Program-made: the position numbers and the translations under genes | Source of the DNA: Methyloligella sp. GL2 | GTDB taxonomy: Bacteria; Pseudomonadota; Alphaproteobacteria; Rhizobiales; Methyloligellaceae | Length of the DNA stretch: 64,000 nt | Direction: 5' to 3' | Assembly: GCF_013341275.1 (NCBI RefSeq) | Contig: NZ_CP054476.1 | Coordinates: forward strand, 1,811,501-1,875,500 | Notes under the pieces: generated by a model | The model's database searches: none | Seen by the model: only the letters and a program-made list of their open reading frames with translations | Told to the model about the DNA's origin: nothing | Shown here: piece by piece, positions 20,608-30,218 of the stretch | Layout: every line of letters begins with the position of its first letter | Numbering within the stretch: the stretch's first letter is position 1

Positions 20608-21927
20608 ATGAGTGTTGCAGAGACCTATGCGGCCCCGCCGGTATCGGAAGCGGCCCTGACGGCCGATGGCGAGCAGTGTCAGCTGCCAATCCGCAAAGGC
20701 ACTCTGGGACCGGACGTGATCGACATCACGTCGCTCTATTCCAAGACCAATCACTTCACCTTCGATCCGGGCTTCACCTCCACCGCGAGCTGCGAATCGA
20801 AGATCACCTTCATCGACGGCGACGAAGGTGTGCTGCTGTATCGCGGCTATCCGATCGACGAGCTGGCCGAGACCGGCAAGTTCCTGGAGAGCGCCTATCT
20901 GCTGCTGAATGGCGAGCTGCCGACCCAGGATCAGTTCGACGATTTTTCTACCCGCATCGCCTACCACACCATGGTTCACGAGCAGATGAGCCAGTTCTAC
21001 AAAGGGTTTCGGCGCGATGCGCACCCGATGGCGGTGATGGTGGGCGTGGTCGGGGCGCTCTCGGCCTTCTATCACGACTCCACCGATATCCGGGATCCGG
21101 AGCAGCGGGAGATGGCCTCGATCCGGATGATCGCCAAGATGCCGACCATCGCGGCGATGGCGCATAAATATTCCATCGGCCAGCCTTTCGTGTATCCGCA
21201 GAACCACCTGGATTACTCGGCGAACTTCCTGAACATGTGCTTCGCGGTGCCGTGCGAGCCCTACAAAGTCGATCCGGTGCTGTCGCGGGCCATGGACCGC
21301 ATCTTCATCCTGCATGCCGATCACGAGCAGAACGCCTCCACCTCCACGGTGCGGCTGGCCGGCTCGTCGGGCGCCAACCCGTTCGCCTGCATCTCGGCCG
21401 GCATCGCCTGTCTGTGGGGCCCGGCCCATGGCGGCGCCAACGAGGCGGCGCTCACTATGCTGCAGCAGATCGGCACGGTGGAGCGCATCCCGGAATTCAT
21501 CGCCCGGGCCAAGGATAAGAACGATCCGTTCCGGCTGATGGGCTTCGGTCACCGGGTCTATAAGAATTACGATCCGCGGGCGAAGATCATGCAGAAGACC
21601 TGCCACGAGGTGCTCGAGGCGGTCGGCCATGGCGACGACCCGACCCTGAAGGTCGCGCTGGAGCTGGAGCATATCGCGCTCAACGACGACTACTTCATCG
21701 AGAAGAAGCTGTATCCGAATATCGACTTCTATTCCGGCATCACGCTGCGGGCGCTGGGTTTCCCGACCGAGATGTTCACGGTGCTGTTTGCGATTGCGCG
21801 TACCGTGGGCTGGATCGCCCAGTGGAAGGAGATGATCGAGGATCCCTACCAGCGCATCGGCCGGCCGCGCCAGCTCTATACCGGCGCCAAGCAGCGCTCT
21901 TACGTGCCGATTTCGGAACGCGTGTAA
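20608..21927 (+). CDS. gltA: Citrate synthase (type II, hexameric)
   Basis: GltA condenses oxaloacetate and acetyl-CoA to citrate at the entry of the TCA cycle. The ATG at 20608 is preceded by AGGGAGG with a 6-base spacer and gives 439 residues; an ATG in the same frame 13 codons earlier lacks this and is not used. The long N-terminal region ([17 protein letters not shown]) is typical of the Gram-negative hexameric type that can respond to NADH. Active-site segments are [24 protein letters not shown] and [15 protein letters not shown] (catalytic His residues), and NIDFYSG (catalytic Asp). Confidence 0.98.
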   Translation: MSVAETYAAPPVSEAALTADGEQCQLPIRKGTLGPDVIDITSLYSKTNHFTFDPGFTSTASCESKITFIDGDEGVLLYRGYPIDELAETGKFLESAYLLLNGELPTQDQFDDFSTRIAYHTMVHEQMSQFYKGFRRDAHPMAVMVGVVGALSAFYHDSTDIRDPEQREMASIRMIAKMPTIAAMAHKYSIGQPFVYPQNHLDYSANFLNMCFAVPCEPYKVDPVLSRAMDRIFILHADHEQNASTSTVRLAGSSGANPFACISAGIACLWGPAHGGANEAALTMLQQIGTVERIPEFIARAKDKNDPFRLMGFGHRVYKNYDPRAKIMQKTCHEVLEAVGHGDDPTLKVALELEHIALNDDYFIEKKLYPNIDFYSGITLRALGFPTEMFTVLFAIARTVGWIAQWKEMIEDPYQRIGRPRQLYTGAKQRSYVPISERV

Positions 21928-21966
21928 GTCAGAACGGGGCTAAACCGGAGCGTGCATAAGTGAGAG

Positions 21967-21982
21967 CGCGCCGAAGGGCGCG
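21967..21982. terminator. Hairpin between convergent gltA and lpxB
   Basis: CGCGCC and GGCGCG form perfect 6-bp arms around GAAG in the 58-bp gap between the two convergent genes. No T-run follows on either strand, so termination here is plausible but not shown. Confidence 0.35.
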
Positions 21983-21985
21983 AGG

Positions 21986-23197
21986 CTAGCCGGCGGCTTT
22001 GGCCGCCGCTTCCGCGGCAGCGCGGGTATCGCGATAGTCCAGCACCACCTTGGTGGCTTCCAGCGCCGGCGCCCGGTGTTCCTTGGCCACTTTGGCAATC
22101 ACCTCATCGAGGCTTTTGAGCTGGGCGTCCCGTTCCGGCCCGCCTTGCAGCAGCGGCAGCAGCGCCTCGGCGAGCGCTTCCGGGGTGCAGTACATCTGCA
22201 GCAGCTCCGGGAAGGCCTTGCGGCCGAGGATCAGATTGGGCAAGGCCACCATATCCACGGTCATGAAATAGCGGATATAGGCGGCGAGCGGGTCGACCTT
22301 ATAGGCGACCACCATGGGGATGCGGGCCAGCGCCAGCTCCAGAGTGACGGTGCCGGAGGCGGCCAGCGCCGCATCGCCCAGCTTGAAGCTCTGGAACTTG
22401 GCGTCGCTGCCTTCGACGATATGGGGCGCGATGGGCCAGTCTTTCGTGGCGGCCAGCACCCTCTCCTTCACGCTTTGCATGGTGGGGAGCACCACGGCGA
22501 GATCGGGGATCTTCTCCTTGATCAGCGCCAGCGCTTCGCCGAAGGGCTGCATCAGCCGCTCCACCTCGCTGCCGCGGCTGCCGGGCAGCACGGTCAGCAC
22601 CTTGACGCCTTCGGGAATGCCGAGCTGCTCGCGCAGCGGCGCGCCGTCGAGCTGCTTAAGCCATTCGATGCGCTCGGCCAGCGGATGGCCGACATAGGTG
22701 CAAGCCGGCCCGCCGAGGCGGCGATGCGCCTCCGGCTCGAAGGGTAGGATGGCGAGGATGTGATCGACATAGCGGCGCATCTTCTTCGCCCTGCCCGGCC
22801 GCCAGGCCCAGACGCTGGGCGAGACGTAATCGATAATCGGAATCTGCGGTGCTTTCTTGCGCACGCGCTTGGCCACCTGATGGGTGAATTCCGGGCTGTC
22901 GAGAATGATCAGGATGTCTGGATCGAAGGAAAGCGCATCGCGCGCCGTCTCGTTGATGCGCCGGAGCAGGAATGGAAGCTGGCGCAGAATGGCGATGGGG
23001 CCCATCACCGCGATATCGCTCAAGGGAAACAGGCTGGGGCAGCCTTCGGCCTGCATCAGCTCGCCGCCGACACCGGCCAGCTCTAGCGGCACGCCCGCCT
23101 CTTCACGTAAGGCCGCGATCAGCCTTGCGCCGAGGGCATCGCCGGAATGCTCGCCGGCGACGAGATAGAGGCGCAAGGGGCGAGCCGTGTCAGCCAT
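21986..23197 (-). CDS. lpxB: Lipid-A-disaccharide synthase
   Basis: LpxB joins UDP-2,3-diacylglucosamine and lipid X to form the lipid A disaccharide on the inner face of the membrane. The start is the ATG giving MADTARPLRLYLVAGEHSGD (403 residues), with GAGG upstream; a TTG six codons earlier is less likely. Family motifs are VAGEHSGDALGA (residues 13-24), DIAVMGP, IDYVSPSVWAWRPGR, LPGSRGSEVERL and ASGTVTLELAL. It overlaps the end of lpxI by eight bases and is the last gene of the lpx cluster. Confidence 0.96.
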   Translation of the reverse strand: MADTARPLRLYLVAGEHSGDALGARLIAALREEAGVPLELAGVGGELMQAEGCPSLFPLSDIAVMGPIAILRQLPFLLRRINETARDALSFDPDILIILDSPEFTHQVAKRVRKKAPQIPIIDYVSPSVWAWRPGRAKKMRRYVDHILAILPFEPEAHRRLGGPACTYVGHPLAERIEWLKQLDGAPLREQLGIPEGVKVLTVLPGSRGSEVERLMQPFGEALALIKEKIPDLAVVLPTMQSVKERVLAATKDWPIAPHIVEGSDAKFQSFKLGDAALAASGTVTLELALARIPMVVAYKVDPLAAYIRYFMTVDMVALPNLILGRKAFPELLQMYCTPEALAEALLPLLQGGPERDAQLKSLDEVIAKVAKEHRAPALEATKVVLDYRDTRAAAEAAAKAAG

Positions 23198-24080
23198 CGC
23201 TGGGCGCCTCGGCAATGAGAAACAGGCCGTGCTTGTTGGCGGCGGCGATGGTGGCCTCCCGGTCGACGATCAGCACGCGGCCGGCGCCGATGGCGATGCC
23301 GGAGAGTCCGGCTTCCGCCGCCCGCTCTATCGTGCGCGGTCCGATGGTGGGCAGATCGATGCGCTCCTCCTGGCCGGGCTTCGGCGCCTTGACCAGCACG
23401 CCGAGGCGTTTGCGGCGGAAGCGATAGCGGTTCTTGCGCAGATCGGCGCAGCGGGACAGCATGGCGTCGGTGCCTTCGGCGGCTTCGACCGCCAGCACAT
23501 GGGCATTCACGATCACCGCGGCCTGGCCGATATCGAGAGCGCCCAGGGTCTCCAGCACGCGGAAGCCGACGGCAATATCCTCGCGGTCGTCGCTGCTGGG
23601 TGTCTTCTTGCCGAGAATCCCCTCGCCCGCCAGAAGCTCCGGCGCGACCTGACCGACGCCGAGCACGCGGAAGCCCTTCTCCTCGAAGAAGTTGACGATG
23701 CTGGAGAGGATCTTGTCGTCGCCGCCAGTGCCGAGGGTGATTAGGAACGGCAGGCTTTTCAGAGCACCGAAATCGACGCTCAGATTCTTCACATCGGGGC
23801 GTGTGACCTTGCCGATCATCACCAGGTCGCGGCAGCCGTTCTTTTCCAAGATCGAGAACAGCTTGCCGATCTCGCCCCATTTCATCCAGCTATGGGGATA
23901 GCGGGTTATCGCCTCGTCCGCCTCGCCTACCAGGCCAATGATATGCACCGGGCGGCCGCGGCCGAGGGTGATGTCGGCCAGCACGCAAGGCAGCGGGCCG
24001 CCGCCGGCAATAATGGCAAGGGGGCTGTCGCCGTCCGGCGCCTGCGCGCCGTCCTCAGTCCTGGTCTTGCGTAGCGCCAT
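23190..24080 (-). CDS. lpxI: UDP-2,3-diacylglucosamine pyrophosphatase (LpxI/DUF1009)
   Basis: LpxI hydrolyses UDP-2,3-diacylglucosamine to lipid X; it replaces the unrelated LpxH in most alphaproteobacteria. I start at the ATG giving MALRKTRTEDG (296 residues); it overlaps the lpxA 3' end by 26 bases. The family features are LAIIAGGGPLPCVLAD near the N-terminus, the GEIGKLFSILEKNG region, IGKVTRPDVKNL, and the C-terminal domain with KAPKPGQEERIDLPTIGPRT, which includes active-site residues. Its place between lpxA and lpxB supports the role. Confidence 0.95.
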   Translation of the reverse strand: MALRKTRTEDGAQAPDGDSPLAIIAGGGPLPCVLADITLGRGRPVHIIGLVGEADEAITRYPHSWMKWGEIGKLFSILEKNGCRDLVMIGKVTRPDVKNLSVDFGALKSLPFLITLGTGGDDKILSSIVNFFEEKGFRVLGVGQVAPELLAGEGILGKKTPSSDDREDIAVGFRVLETLGALDIGQAAVIVNAHVLAVEAAEGTDAMLSRCADLRKNRYRFRRKRLGVLVKAPKPGQEERIDLPTIGPRTIERAAEAGLSGIAIGAGRVLIVDREATIAAANKHGLFLIAEAPSDG

Positions 24081-24864
24081 GGGCCGGCACGCAGAAGGAT
24101 CGGTCGGAGTTGGAGCGGATGAAGGCGATGACCTGAGCGACAAGCGGATTGTCGGCGAATTCGGCCTCCACGGTCTCGCAACGCTCCATCAAGGTGCCCT
24201 CTTCGGCGAACAGCGCACGATAGGCCTGGCGCAGGCCATGGATCTGCTCGCGCGGCAGCTTGCGGCGCTTCAGCCCGACCAGGTTCAGCCCGCCGAGCAC
24301 GGCGCGGTTGCCGATGGCCATGCCGAAGGGGATCACATCGCGCTCCACGCCGCTCATGCCGCCGATGAAGGCGCCGGCACCGATACGGACGAATTGGTGG
24401 ATGGCGGAAAGCCCGCCGACGATGACGTGGTCTTCCACCGTCACATGGCCGGCGAGGGTCGCGTTGTTGACCAGGATGACGTGATCGCCGATGCGGCAGT
24501 CATGGGCGATATGGGCGCCCACCATGATCAGGCAATGGGAGCCGACCGAGGTCAGAAGCCCGCCGCCTTCGGTGCCCGGATTGATGGTGACGTGCTCGCG
24601 GATCACCGTGTCTTCGCCGATGGTCAGCCGGCTGGTCTCGCCGCGGTATTTCTGATCCTGTGGGCTATGGCCGATGGACGAGAACGGATAGATCTCGCAG
24701 CCGGCGCCGATTGCCGTCTTGCCTTCGACCACGACATGGGAATGCAGCCGGACGCGATCGTCCAGCTCCACTTCGGGACCGACAACGCAGAACGGGCCGA
24801 TTTCGACATCCGCCCCGATTTTCGCGCCGGGCTCGATTACGGCCGTCGCATGGATTTGAGCCAT
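24055..24864 (-). CDS. lpxA: UDP-N-acetylglucosamine O-acyltransferase
   Basis: LpxA adds a 3-hydroxyacyl chain to UDP-GlcNAc, the first step of lipid A synthesis. The start is the ATG giving MAQIHATAVIEPGAKIGADV (269 residues), two bases after the fabZ stop. The protein is a left-handed parallel beta-helix of hexapeptide repeats, with the expected HSHVVVEG, IREHVTINPGTEGGG and VGAHIAHDCRIGDHV (catalytic His) segments. The C-terminal helical part has LKRRKLPREQIHGLR. The acyl chain length preferred cannot be read with confidence. Confidence 0.97.
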   Translation of the reverse strand: MAQIHATAVIEPGAKIGADVEIGPFCVVGPEVELDDRVRLHSHVVVEGKTAIGAGCEIYPFSSIGHSPQDQKYRGETSRLTIGEDTVIREHVTINPGTEGGGLLTSVGSHCLIMVGAHIAHDCRIGDHVILVNNATLAGHVTVEDHVIVGGLSAIHQFVRIGAGAFIGGMSGVERDVIPFGMAIGNRAVLGGLNLVGLKRRKLPREQIHGLRQAYRALFAEEGTLMERCETVEAEFADNPLVAQVIAFIRSNSDRSFCVPAHGATQDQD

Positions 24865-24866
24865 GC

Positions 24867-25349
24867 CTATTCCGGAATTTCGGATTCTTCGACGATAACG
24901 GCGCTGACTTCGCCTTCGGCGACCACTGCCCCATCGACGACGGCTTCGGCGCGGAAGCGCCAGACCTTGCCGCGATTGCGCACCTTCTTGACGCGATAAT
25001 AGACGGTATCGCCAGGCACCACCGGACGACGGAACCGCGCCCGGTCGACCGCCATCAGATAGACGATCGGCGGCTGCGTGATGTCGTCGACAAAGCGCAT
25101 GCACAAGGCGCCTGCGGTTTGCGCCATACCCTCGATCAACAACACGCCAGGCATCACCGGCCGCTCAGGGAAATGGCCTTGGAAATAAGGCTCATTGGCG
25201 GTCACGTTCTTAATGCCGGTCGCGGACCGATCGCCGTCCATATCGACGATGCGATCGACCAGAAGAAAGGGATAACGATGCGGCAGGAGCCTCATGATCT
25301 CGACGATATCCGCCGTCCCGAGCTCCTCCTTAACACCGCTCTTTTCCAT
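24867..25349 (-). CDS. fabZ: 3-hydroxyacyl-ACP dehydratase FabZ
   Basis: FabZ dehydrates 3-hydroxyacyl-ACP in fatty acid elongation, using the same acyl-ACP pool that LpxA and LpxD draw on. The 160-residue hot-dog protein has [14 protein letters not shown] (residues 21-34) and the catalytic His59 in [14 protein letters not shown], with Glu73 in LIEGMAQ. It lies between lpxD (33-bp gap) and lpxA (2-bp gap), the usual arrangement. Confidence 0.97.
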   Translation of the reverse strand: MEKSGVKEELGTADIVEIMRLLPHRYPFLLVDRIVDMDGDRSATGIKNVTANEPYFQGHFPERPVMPGVLLIEGMAQTAGALCMRFVDDITQPPIVYLMAVDRARFRRPVVPGDTVYYRVKKVRNRGKVWRFRAEAVVDGAVVAEGEVSAVIVEESEIPE

Positions 25350-25382
25350 GCGGCCTCACTCCTATAACGAAAAAATCAAGGA

Positions 25383-26450
25383 CTAGCCGGCTTCGCCGCT
25401 TCCCTTGTCTTCCTCAACCTTCAATTTTCCTTCGGCGAGCTGGCGCAAAATCGTCACCTCGCGGAACCAGATCCGAACCGGTTTTGCCGGCACGCCGCCC
25501 CAGCGGACGCCGGGCGGCACATCGCCCCGAACCACACTGGTGGCGGCGATCTGAGCGCCGGTTCCGACCTTCACATGGCCTTCGACACCGACCTTGCCGC
25601 CGAGGGCGACGAAGTCTCCCAGCTCAGCGCTGCCTGAGATACCGGTTTGGGCGACGATAATGCAATGCCTTCCGATCGCGACGTTGTGCCCGATTTGGAC
25701 CAGATTATCAATTTTTGTCCCCTCGCCGATGACAGTATCCTTTAGAGCGCCCCGGTCGATGGTGGTATTTGCACCGATTTCAACGTCATCCTGGATCACA
25801 ACACGGCCGATTTGCGGGACTTTTGCGTGTCCTGCGGGGCTCATAGCGAAGCCGAAACCATCCTGGCCGATGGCGACGCCCGAATGAATCACCACGCGGT
25901 TTCCGACCAGCGCATGGGTCAGAACGGCGTTCGGGCCGATATAGCTGTCCCGGCCGACATGGACGCGATAGCCGATCACCGCACCTGCGGCGATGCGGGT
26001 GCCGGCCCCGATATTGGCTTCCGGTCCGACGACCGCGCCGGGCTCGACGATCACGCCGTCTTCCAGCGTTGCGGTGGGATCGACGAAACCGCCGGCTTCG
26101 CCGCTCGACGGCGCCGTCTTGGGCCGCATGGAGTCCGGATAGAAGATCTCGAGCGCCTTGGCGAAAGCGCGATAGGGATCCTTGGTGATAAGACAGGCGA
26201 CGCCGCTCGGCGCCTTCTCCGCAAAGCGCGGATTGACCAGACAGGCGGCCGCCTTGGTGGCCTCGAACATCGGCAGATATTTGCGATTGTCGAGGAAGGC
26301 TAGATCGCCCTGCCCGGCCTCTTCCAACGGCTTGATGTCGGAGATTTCGGTGCTGGGATCGGCGCCTTCGGCGAGTTCGGCTCCGAGCCGTTCGGCAAGC
26401 TCGCCGACGGCAAACGGACCCGCGCGATGGAAAAAGCCGGGATGTTGCAT
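25383..26450 (-). CDS. lpxD: UDP-3-O-(3-hydroxyacyl)glucosamine N-acyltransferase
   Basis: LpxD transfers the second 3-hydroxyacyl chain, to the amine of UDP-3-O-acyl-glucosamine. The 355-residue protein has the N-terminal uridine-binding domain (about 1-110, with [20 protein letters not shown]), a central hexapeptide beta-helix (about 120-310), and a C-terminal helical tail. The active-site segment is [14 protein letters not shown], with the catalytic His, and the GQDGFGFA loop contributes to acyl binding. It lies 78 bp after bamA and 33 bp before fabZ. Confidence 0.97.
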   Translation of the reverse strand: MQHPGFFHRAGPFAVGELAERLGAELAEGADPSTEISDIKPLEEAGQGDLAFLDNRKYLPMFEATKAAACLVNPRFAEKAPSGVACLITKDPYRAFAKALEIFYPDSMRPKTAPSSGEAGGFVDPTATLEDGVIVEPGAVVGPEANIGAGTRIAAGAVIGYRVHVGRDSYIGPNAVLTHALVGNRVVIHSGVAIGQDGFGFAMSPAGHAKVPQIGRVVIQDDVEIGANTTIDRGALKDTVIGEGTKIDNLVQIGHNVAIGRHCIIVAQTGISGSAELGDFVALGGKVGVEGHVKVGTGAQIAATSVVRGDVPPGVRWGGVPAKPVRIWFREVTILRQLAEGKLKVEEDKGSGEAG

Positions 26451-26528
26451 GGTTCGTTATCCACCGACTGGATGCCGAGGGCAAGCTGCCCCGGACGGGG
26501 CAGCCCTTATGAGTAACGCCGGCTTGAC

Positions 26529-28889
26529 CTAGAAGTTGGTCGAGGCGCCGAAGCGGAAGACCTCTGTCTCGTCGTAGTCGGTCTTCAGGAAGGCCTGGGC
26601 GATATCAGCCCGCAATGGCCCGAGCGGCGAGGCCCAGATCACACTGAAGCCGGCCGAGGCGCGAAGATCGTTGCCGTCGGCAATATCCACCGCGACGTTC
26701 TTCGCAAGAGAGCTGGCGTCATAGAGCGAGCCGGCATCGACGAAGAAGGCGCCCTGCATGCCGAGATTCTCGGGGATCAGCGGCATCGGGAAGCGCACCT
26801 CCGCGGTGGCCGCATAGTAGACCTTGCCGCCAAGTGCGTCGTGGTTGGACGAGCCCAAGTCACGTGGGCCGATACCAGCGCGCTCGAAGCCGCGGATGGT
26901 CTCGCCGCCCTTGAAGAACAGGTCGGTCAGGCGCAGACAGCCCGGATCGGAGGTCGAGAGGCTGTCGCCGCAATGGGTATCGCCCCAGCCCTCGATCACA
27001 CCACCCTGCAGGCGGCCGGCCAGGGTGATCTTCTTGGTCAGCGGGTAGTAGCCGCGGGCGTCACCCACGGTCCGGATGTAGTTCACCGTGCCGCCGAGAC
27101 CCGCCATATCCTGGCTGAAGGAGACGAAAATACCCTGGGTCGGAGACTGCGGAAGGTTCCGGGTGTCGTAGGCCAGCGTATAGCCGATGCTGGAGACGTC
27201 GGCGGTGCCTTCGGAGGCCTTGATCACAGGCGACGCATTATTGGTAACGTCGTAGATCTCTTCATGCTCGTAGGAGTAGCGCAGGCCGAGGCGGGTATCC
27301 TCCGCCACCGGGAAGCCGAGGCGCAGCGTGCCGCCGGAGTTTTTCTGCGAGAACGAAGCGACGTCGGAGTAATCGACATCCTTGTGGAACAGGTCGAAGC
27401 CTGCCGCCAGATTGCGGCCCAGGAAGTGCGGCTCGGTAAAGCTGAAGTCGACCTGCGAGCGCTCCATACTGCCGGACACGCCCAAGCGGACATACTGGCC
27501 GCGGCCCATGAAGTTGCGTTCGGAGATCGCGATATCGCCGATGATGCCTTCGCTGGTGGAGTAGCCGACACCGAAGGAGAGCTCGCCGGTGGGCTGCTCT
27601 TCGACGCGCACAGTCAGCACCACGCGGTCGGGCGCGCTGCCGGGGCTGGTATCGATGTCGACGCTCTTGAAGAAGCCGAGCTTGCGCAGGCGTCCGCGCG
27701 CCGCTTCCACCAGGAGGCGGTTATAGGCATCGCCTTCCGACAGGCGGAACTCGCGGCGGATGACGGAATCGTGGGTGCGGTAATTGCCGACGATGTCGAT
27801 ACGCTCGATATAGACCCGCGGCCCCTGCTCCAGGAGATAGGTGATGTTGACGATCTGATTGGTGGGATCGCGCTCCAGCCGCGGCTTGACCTGGCTGAAC
27901 GCATAGCCCTGCTGCGAGACGTCCACCGTCAGCGCCTCGACGGTCCGCTCCACCTTGGAGGCGTCATACCATTTGCCGGTGCGGGTTTTGATGTCGCCGC
28001 GCAAGGCTTCGACGTTCACCGCAGGCAGATGGGATTCGATATCCACTGCGCCGATCCGGTAGCGCGCACCCTCATCGATGGTGAAGGTGATGACGAAGCC
28101 GTCCTTATTGGGATCGACCTCGGCGATGGCGGAGACGACCTGAACGTCGACATAGCCTTCCTTCAGATAGAACTGACGCAGCAGCTCCTTATCGAGGTTC
28201 AGGCGGTCGGGATCGTAGATATTGGTGTTTTTCAGGAAGCTCAGCCAGTTGGTCCGCGTGGTGGAGATCACATAGCGGAGCTGGGAGTCGCTGTAGGAAT
28301 TATTGCCGACGAAGTGGATGGCGCGCACCTTCGTGGTTTCGCCCTCGCCGATCTGATAGGTGACGTCGATCCGGTTATTGGCGACGTTGGTGACGACCGG
28401 ATTGATCGACACCGAATACATGCCCTGCCGCTCATAGAGCGTTCGAATGCGTTGAACGTCAGCCTGAACCCGCGCCTGAGTGAAGACGGTCCGCGGCTTC
28501 AATGACACTTCGGCCATGAGCGCGTCGTCCTTGATCTCCTTATTGCCCTCGAAGGTCACCCGATTCACGATCGGGTTCTCGACCACGTAGATGGTCACCA
28601 CCCCGGCATTGCCGCGGATGCGGACATCCTTGAACAGGCCGGTGGAGAACAAGGTTTTCAGGGATTCATCGACTTCGGCGGGGTCGTAGGTGTCGCCGAC
28701 AGAAAAGGTCAGGTAGGCACGAACGGTCGCCGCTTCGACGCGCCGATTGCCCTGGACCTGAATGGAGGTGATGGTTTGTGCCTGAGCCTCGTCGCCGACA
28801 ACGAGGCTGATCCCGACGGAAAGCGGAATTGCGCTAACAATCGTCAGGACGGCGAAGACCAGTCCTTTTAACAAGCTACAGCGCACCAT
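26529..28889 (-). CDS. bamA: Outer membrane protein assembly factor BamA
   Basis: BamA is the central component of the machine that inserts beta-barrel proteins into the outer membrane. I prefer the ATG at 28889 (786 residues), although a GTG seven codons upstream at 28910 is also possible. A Sec signal peptide ends near AQAQ. Five POTRA domains span about residues 45-430, beginning with ITSIQVQGNRRVEAATV. The 16-strand barrel follows, with the conserved loop-6 motif IRGFERAGIGPRD and a C-terminal beta-signal ending in Phe. The gene is flanked by rseP and lpxD as in most proteobacteria. Confidence 0.97.
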   Translation of the reverse strand: MVRCSLLKGLVFAVLTIVSAIPLSVGISLVVGDEAQAQTITSIQVQGNRRVEAATVRAYLTFSVGDTYDPAEVDESLKTLFSTGLFKDVRIRGNAGVVTIYVVENPIVNRVTFEGNKEIKDDALMAEVSLKPRTVFTQARVQADVQRIRTLYERQGMYSVSINPVVTNVANNRIDVTYQIGEGETTKVRAIHFVGNNSYSDSQLRYVISTTRTNWLSFLKNTNIYDPDRLNLDKELLRQFYLKEGYVDVQVVSAIAEVDPNKDGFVITFTIDEGARYRIGAVDIESHLPAVNVEALRGDIKTRTGKWYDASKVERTVEALTVDVSQQGYAFSQVKPRLERDPTNQIVNITYLLEQGPRVYIERIDIVGNYRTHDSVIRREFRLSEGDAYNRLLVEAARGRLRKLGFFKSVDIDTSPGSAPDRVVLTVRVEEQPTGELSFGVGYSTSEGIIGDIAISERNFMGRGQYVRLGVSGSMERSQVDFSFTEPHFLGRNLAAGFDLFHKDVDYSDVASFSQKNSGGTLRLGFPVAEDTRLGLRYSYEHEEIYDVTNNASPVIKASEGTADVSSIGYTLAYDTRNLPQSPTQGIFVSFSQDMAGLGGTVNYIRTVGDARGYYPLTKKITLAGRLQGGVIEGWGDTHCGDSLSTSDPGCLRLTDLFFKGGETIRGFERAGIGPRDLGSSNHDALGGKVYYAATAEVRFPMPLIPENLGMQGAFFVDAGSLYDASSLAKNVAVDIADGNDLRASAGFSVIWASPLGPLRADIAQAFLKTDYDETEVFRFGASTNF

Positions 28890-29040
28890 TTCTGGTGTTG
28901 TCCCCCTCACGCCGATCCCCGTTGACGCAGTACTCGAGATCGAAGCTGGCCACTCTTTATGGCCGTAATTTGTTGACAGTCCCCCGCGGTGCGCTGGGTT
29001 CGTCTACTGCCTGGCTACACCGCAATGCGTCATACGACGA

Positions 29041-30192
29041 CTATGAAAAGCTAATGTGAATCAGATCATTCCAAGTAGCGAAAATCATTAGCATAAGAAC
29101 CAGTGCGAGGCCAATGCGGAAACCCACTTCCTGGCTTCTTTCGCTCAACGGCCGCCCCCTGATTGCCTCGATCGCGTAGAACAGAAGATGTCCCCCATCC
29201 AACATTGGAATTGGGAACAGGTTGATGAGGCCAATACTGACCGAGATGATAGCTGCGAGATTGATGACCGCAAGAATTCCGAGACTCGCAGCTTGGCCAG
29301 AGACTTGCGCAATACGAATAGGCCCCCCGAGTTGATCGGGCTTCGCCTTGCCCGTCACCACCTCGAAAATATAACCCAAGGAGCGGCTAACAACCAGATA
29401 ACATTGGTTAACCGCCGAACCGAGGGCGCTAATTGGGTCTTGCCGTTGCAGGGAAACCTCACCTGCCCCGGCTTTTCGCTCGATTCCCAAGATTCCCATG
29501 GGAATCTTATTGCCGAAGCGGTCTTCGATCTCTTTCAGCTCCGGCGTGGCGGTGAGATTGACCAGATCGCCATTGCGGTCGACCACGAATTGCAGGGCAT
29601 TTCCGGCGTTCATGCCGACGATCTGCTGCAGCTCGCGGAAACTGTCGATCTTGCTGCCGTCGACTTCCACGACCATGTCGCCGGGCTGGAAGCCGGCGCG
29701 CTCGGCGGCACTGTCGGGCCGCACCACATCCACCTGAGGTGCGGTGACCTGCTGGCCGAAGACGCTGAACATCACCGTGAAGATGGCGATGGCGAGGATG
29801 AAATTGGCGATCGGACCGGCAGCCACGATGGCGGCGCGCTGAGCTAGGGTTTTGCCCTGAAAACTGCGCTTTTTCTCCGCTTCGGAGAGGTTTTCGAAGG
29901 CTTCGCCGCCTTGCGCTTGGGCGCTCGCGGCGTTCTCGTCGTCGATGAATTTCACGTAGCCGCCAAGCGGGATCCAGGAGAGCCGCCAGCGCGTATCGTG
30001 CTTATCGGTGAACCCGCAGATTTCCGGGCCGAAGCCGATCGAGAATACCCGGACATCGACGCCGCACCAGCGGGCGACCAGGAAATGGCCCAGCTCGTGG
30101 AAGAAAACGACGATGGTCAAAACCAGGAGGAACGGCAGCAGGTAAGACAGGAAGGAGCCGCCATAGCCGAGAAGGCTGGTGAGAATGTCCAT
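29041..30192 (-). CDS. rseP: RIP metalloprotease RseP (site-2 protease)
   Basis: RseP cleaves transmembrane segments of anti-sigma factors and leftover signal peptides. The 383-residue protein has the zinc motif HELGH at residues 32-36 in the first membrane helix, one PDZ domain (about 125-230, with DSAAERAGFQPGDMVVEVDG), and the third metal ligand in LFPIPMLDGGHLLFY near the C-terminus. E. coli RseP has two PDZ domains; this shorter form with one is common in alphaproteobacteria. The C-terminal half (about 29041-29520) is clearly poorer in G+C than the rest of the gene and its neighbours, with the lowest part in the last 60 bases. Confidence 0.96.
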   Translation of the reverse strand: MDILTSLLGYGGSFLSYLLPFLLVLTIVVFFHELGHFLVARWCGVDVRVFSIGFGPEICGFTDKHDTRWRLSWIPLGGYVKFIDDENAASAQAQGGEAFENLSEAEKKRSFQGKTLAQRAAIVAAGPIANFILAIAIFTVMFSVFGQQVTAPQVDVVRPDSAAERAGFQPGDMVVEVDGSKIDSFRELQQIVGMNAGNALQFVVDRNGDLVNLTATPELKEIEDRFGNKIPMGILGIERKAGAGEVSLQRQDPISALGSAVNQCYLVVSRSLGYIFEVVTGKAKPDQLGGPIRIAQVSGQAASLGILAVINLAAIISVSIGLINLFPIPMLDGGHLLFYAIEAIRGRPLSERSQEVGFRIGLALVLMLMIFATWNDLIHISFS

Positions 30193-30218
30193 GGGTATCC
30201 CTTAAGGTTTTGATTTTC

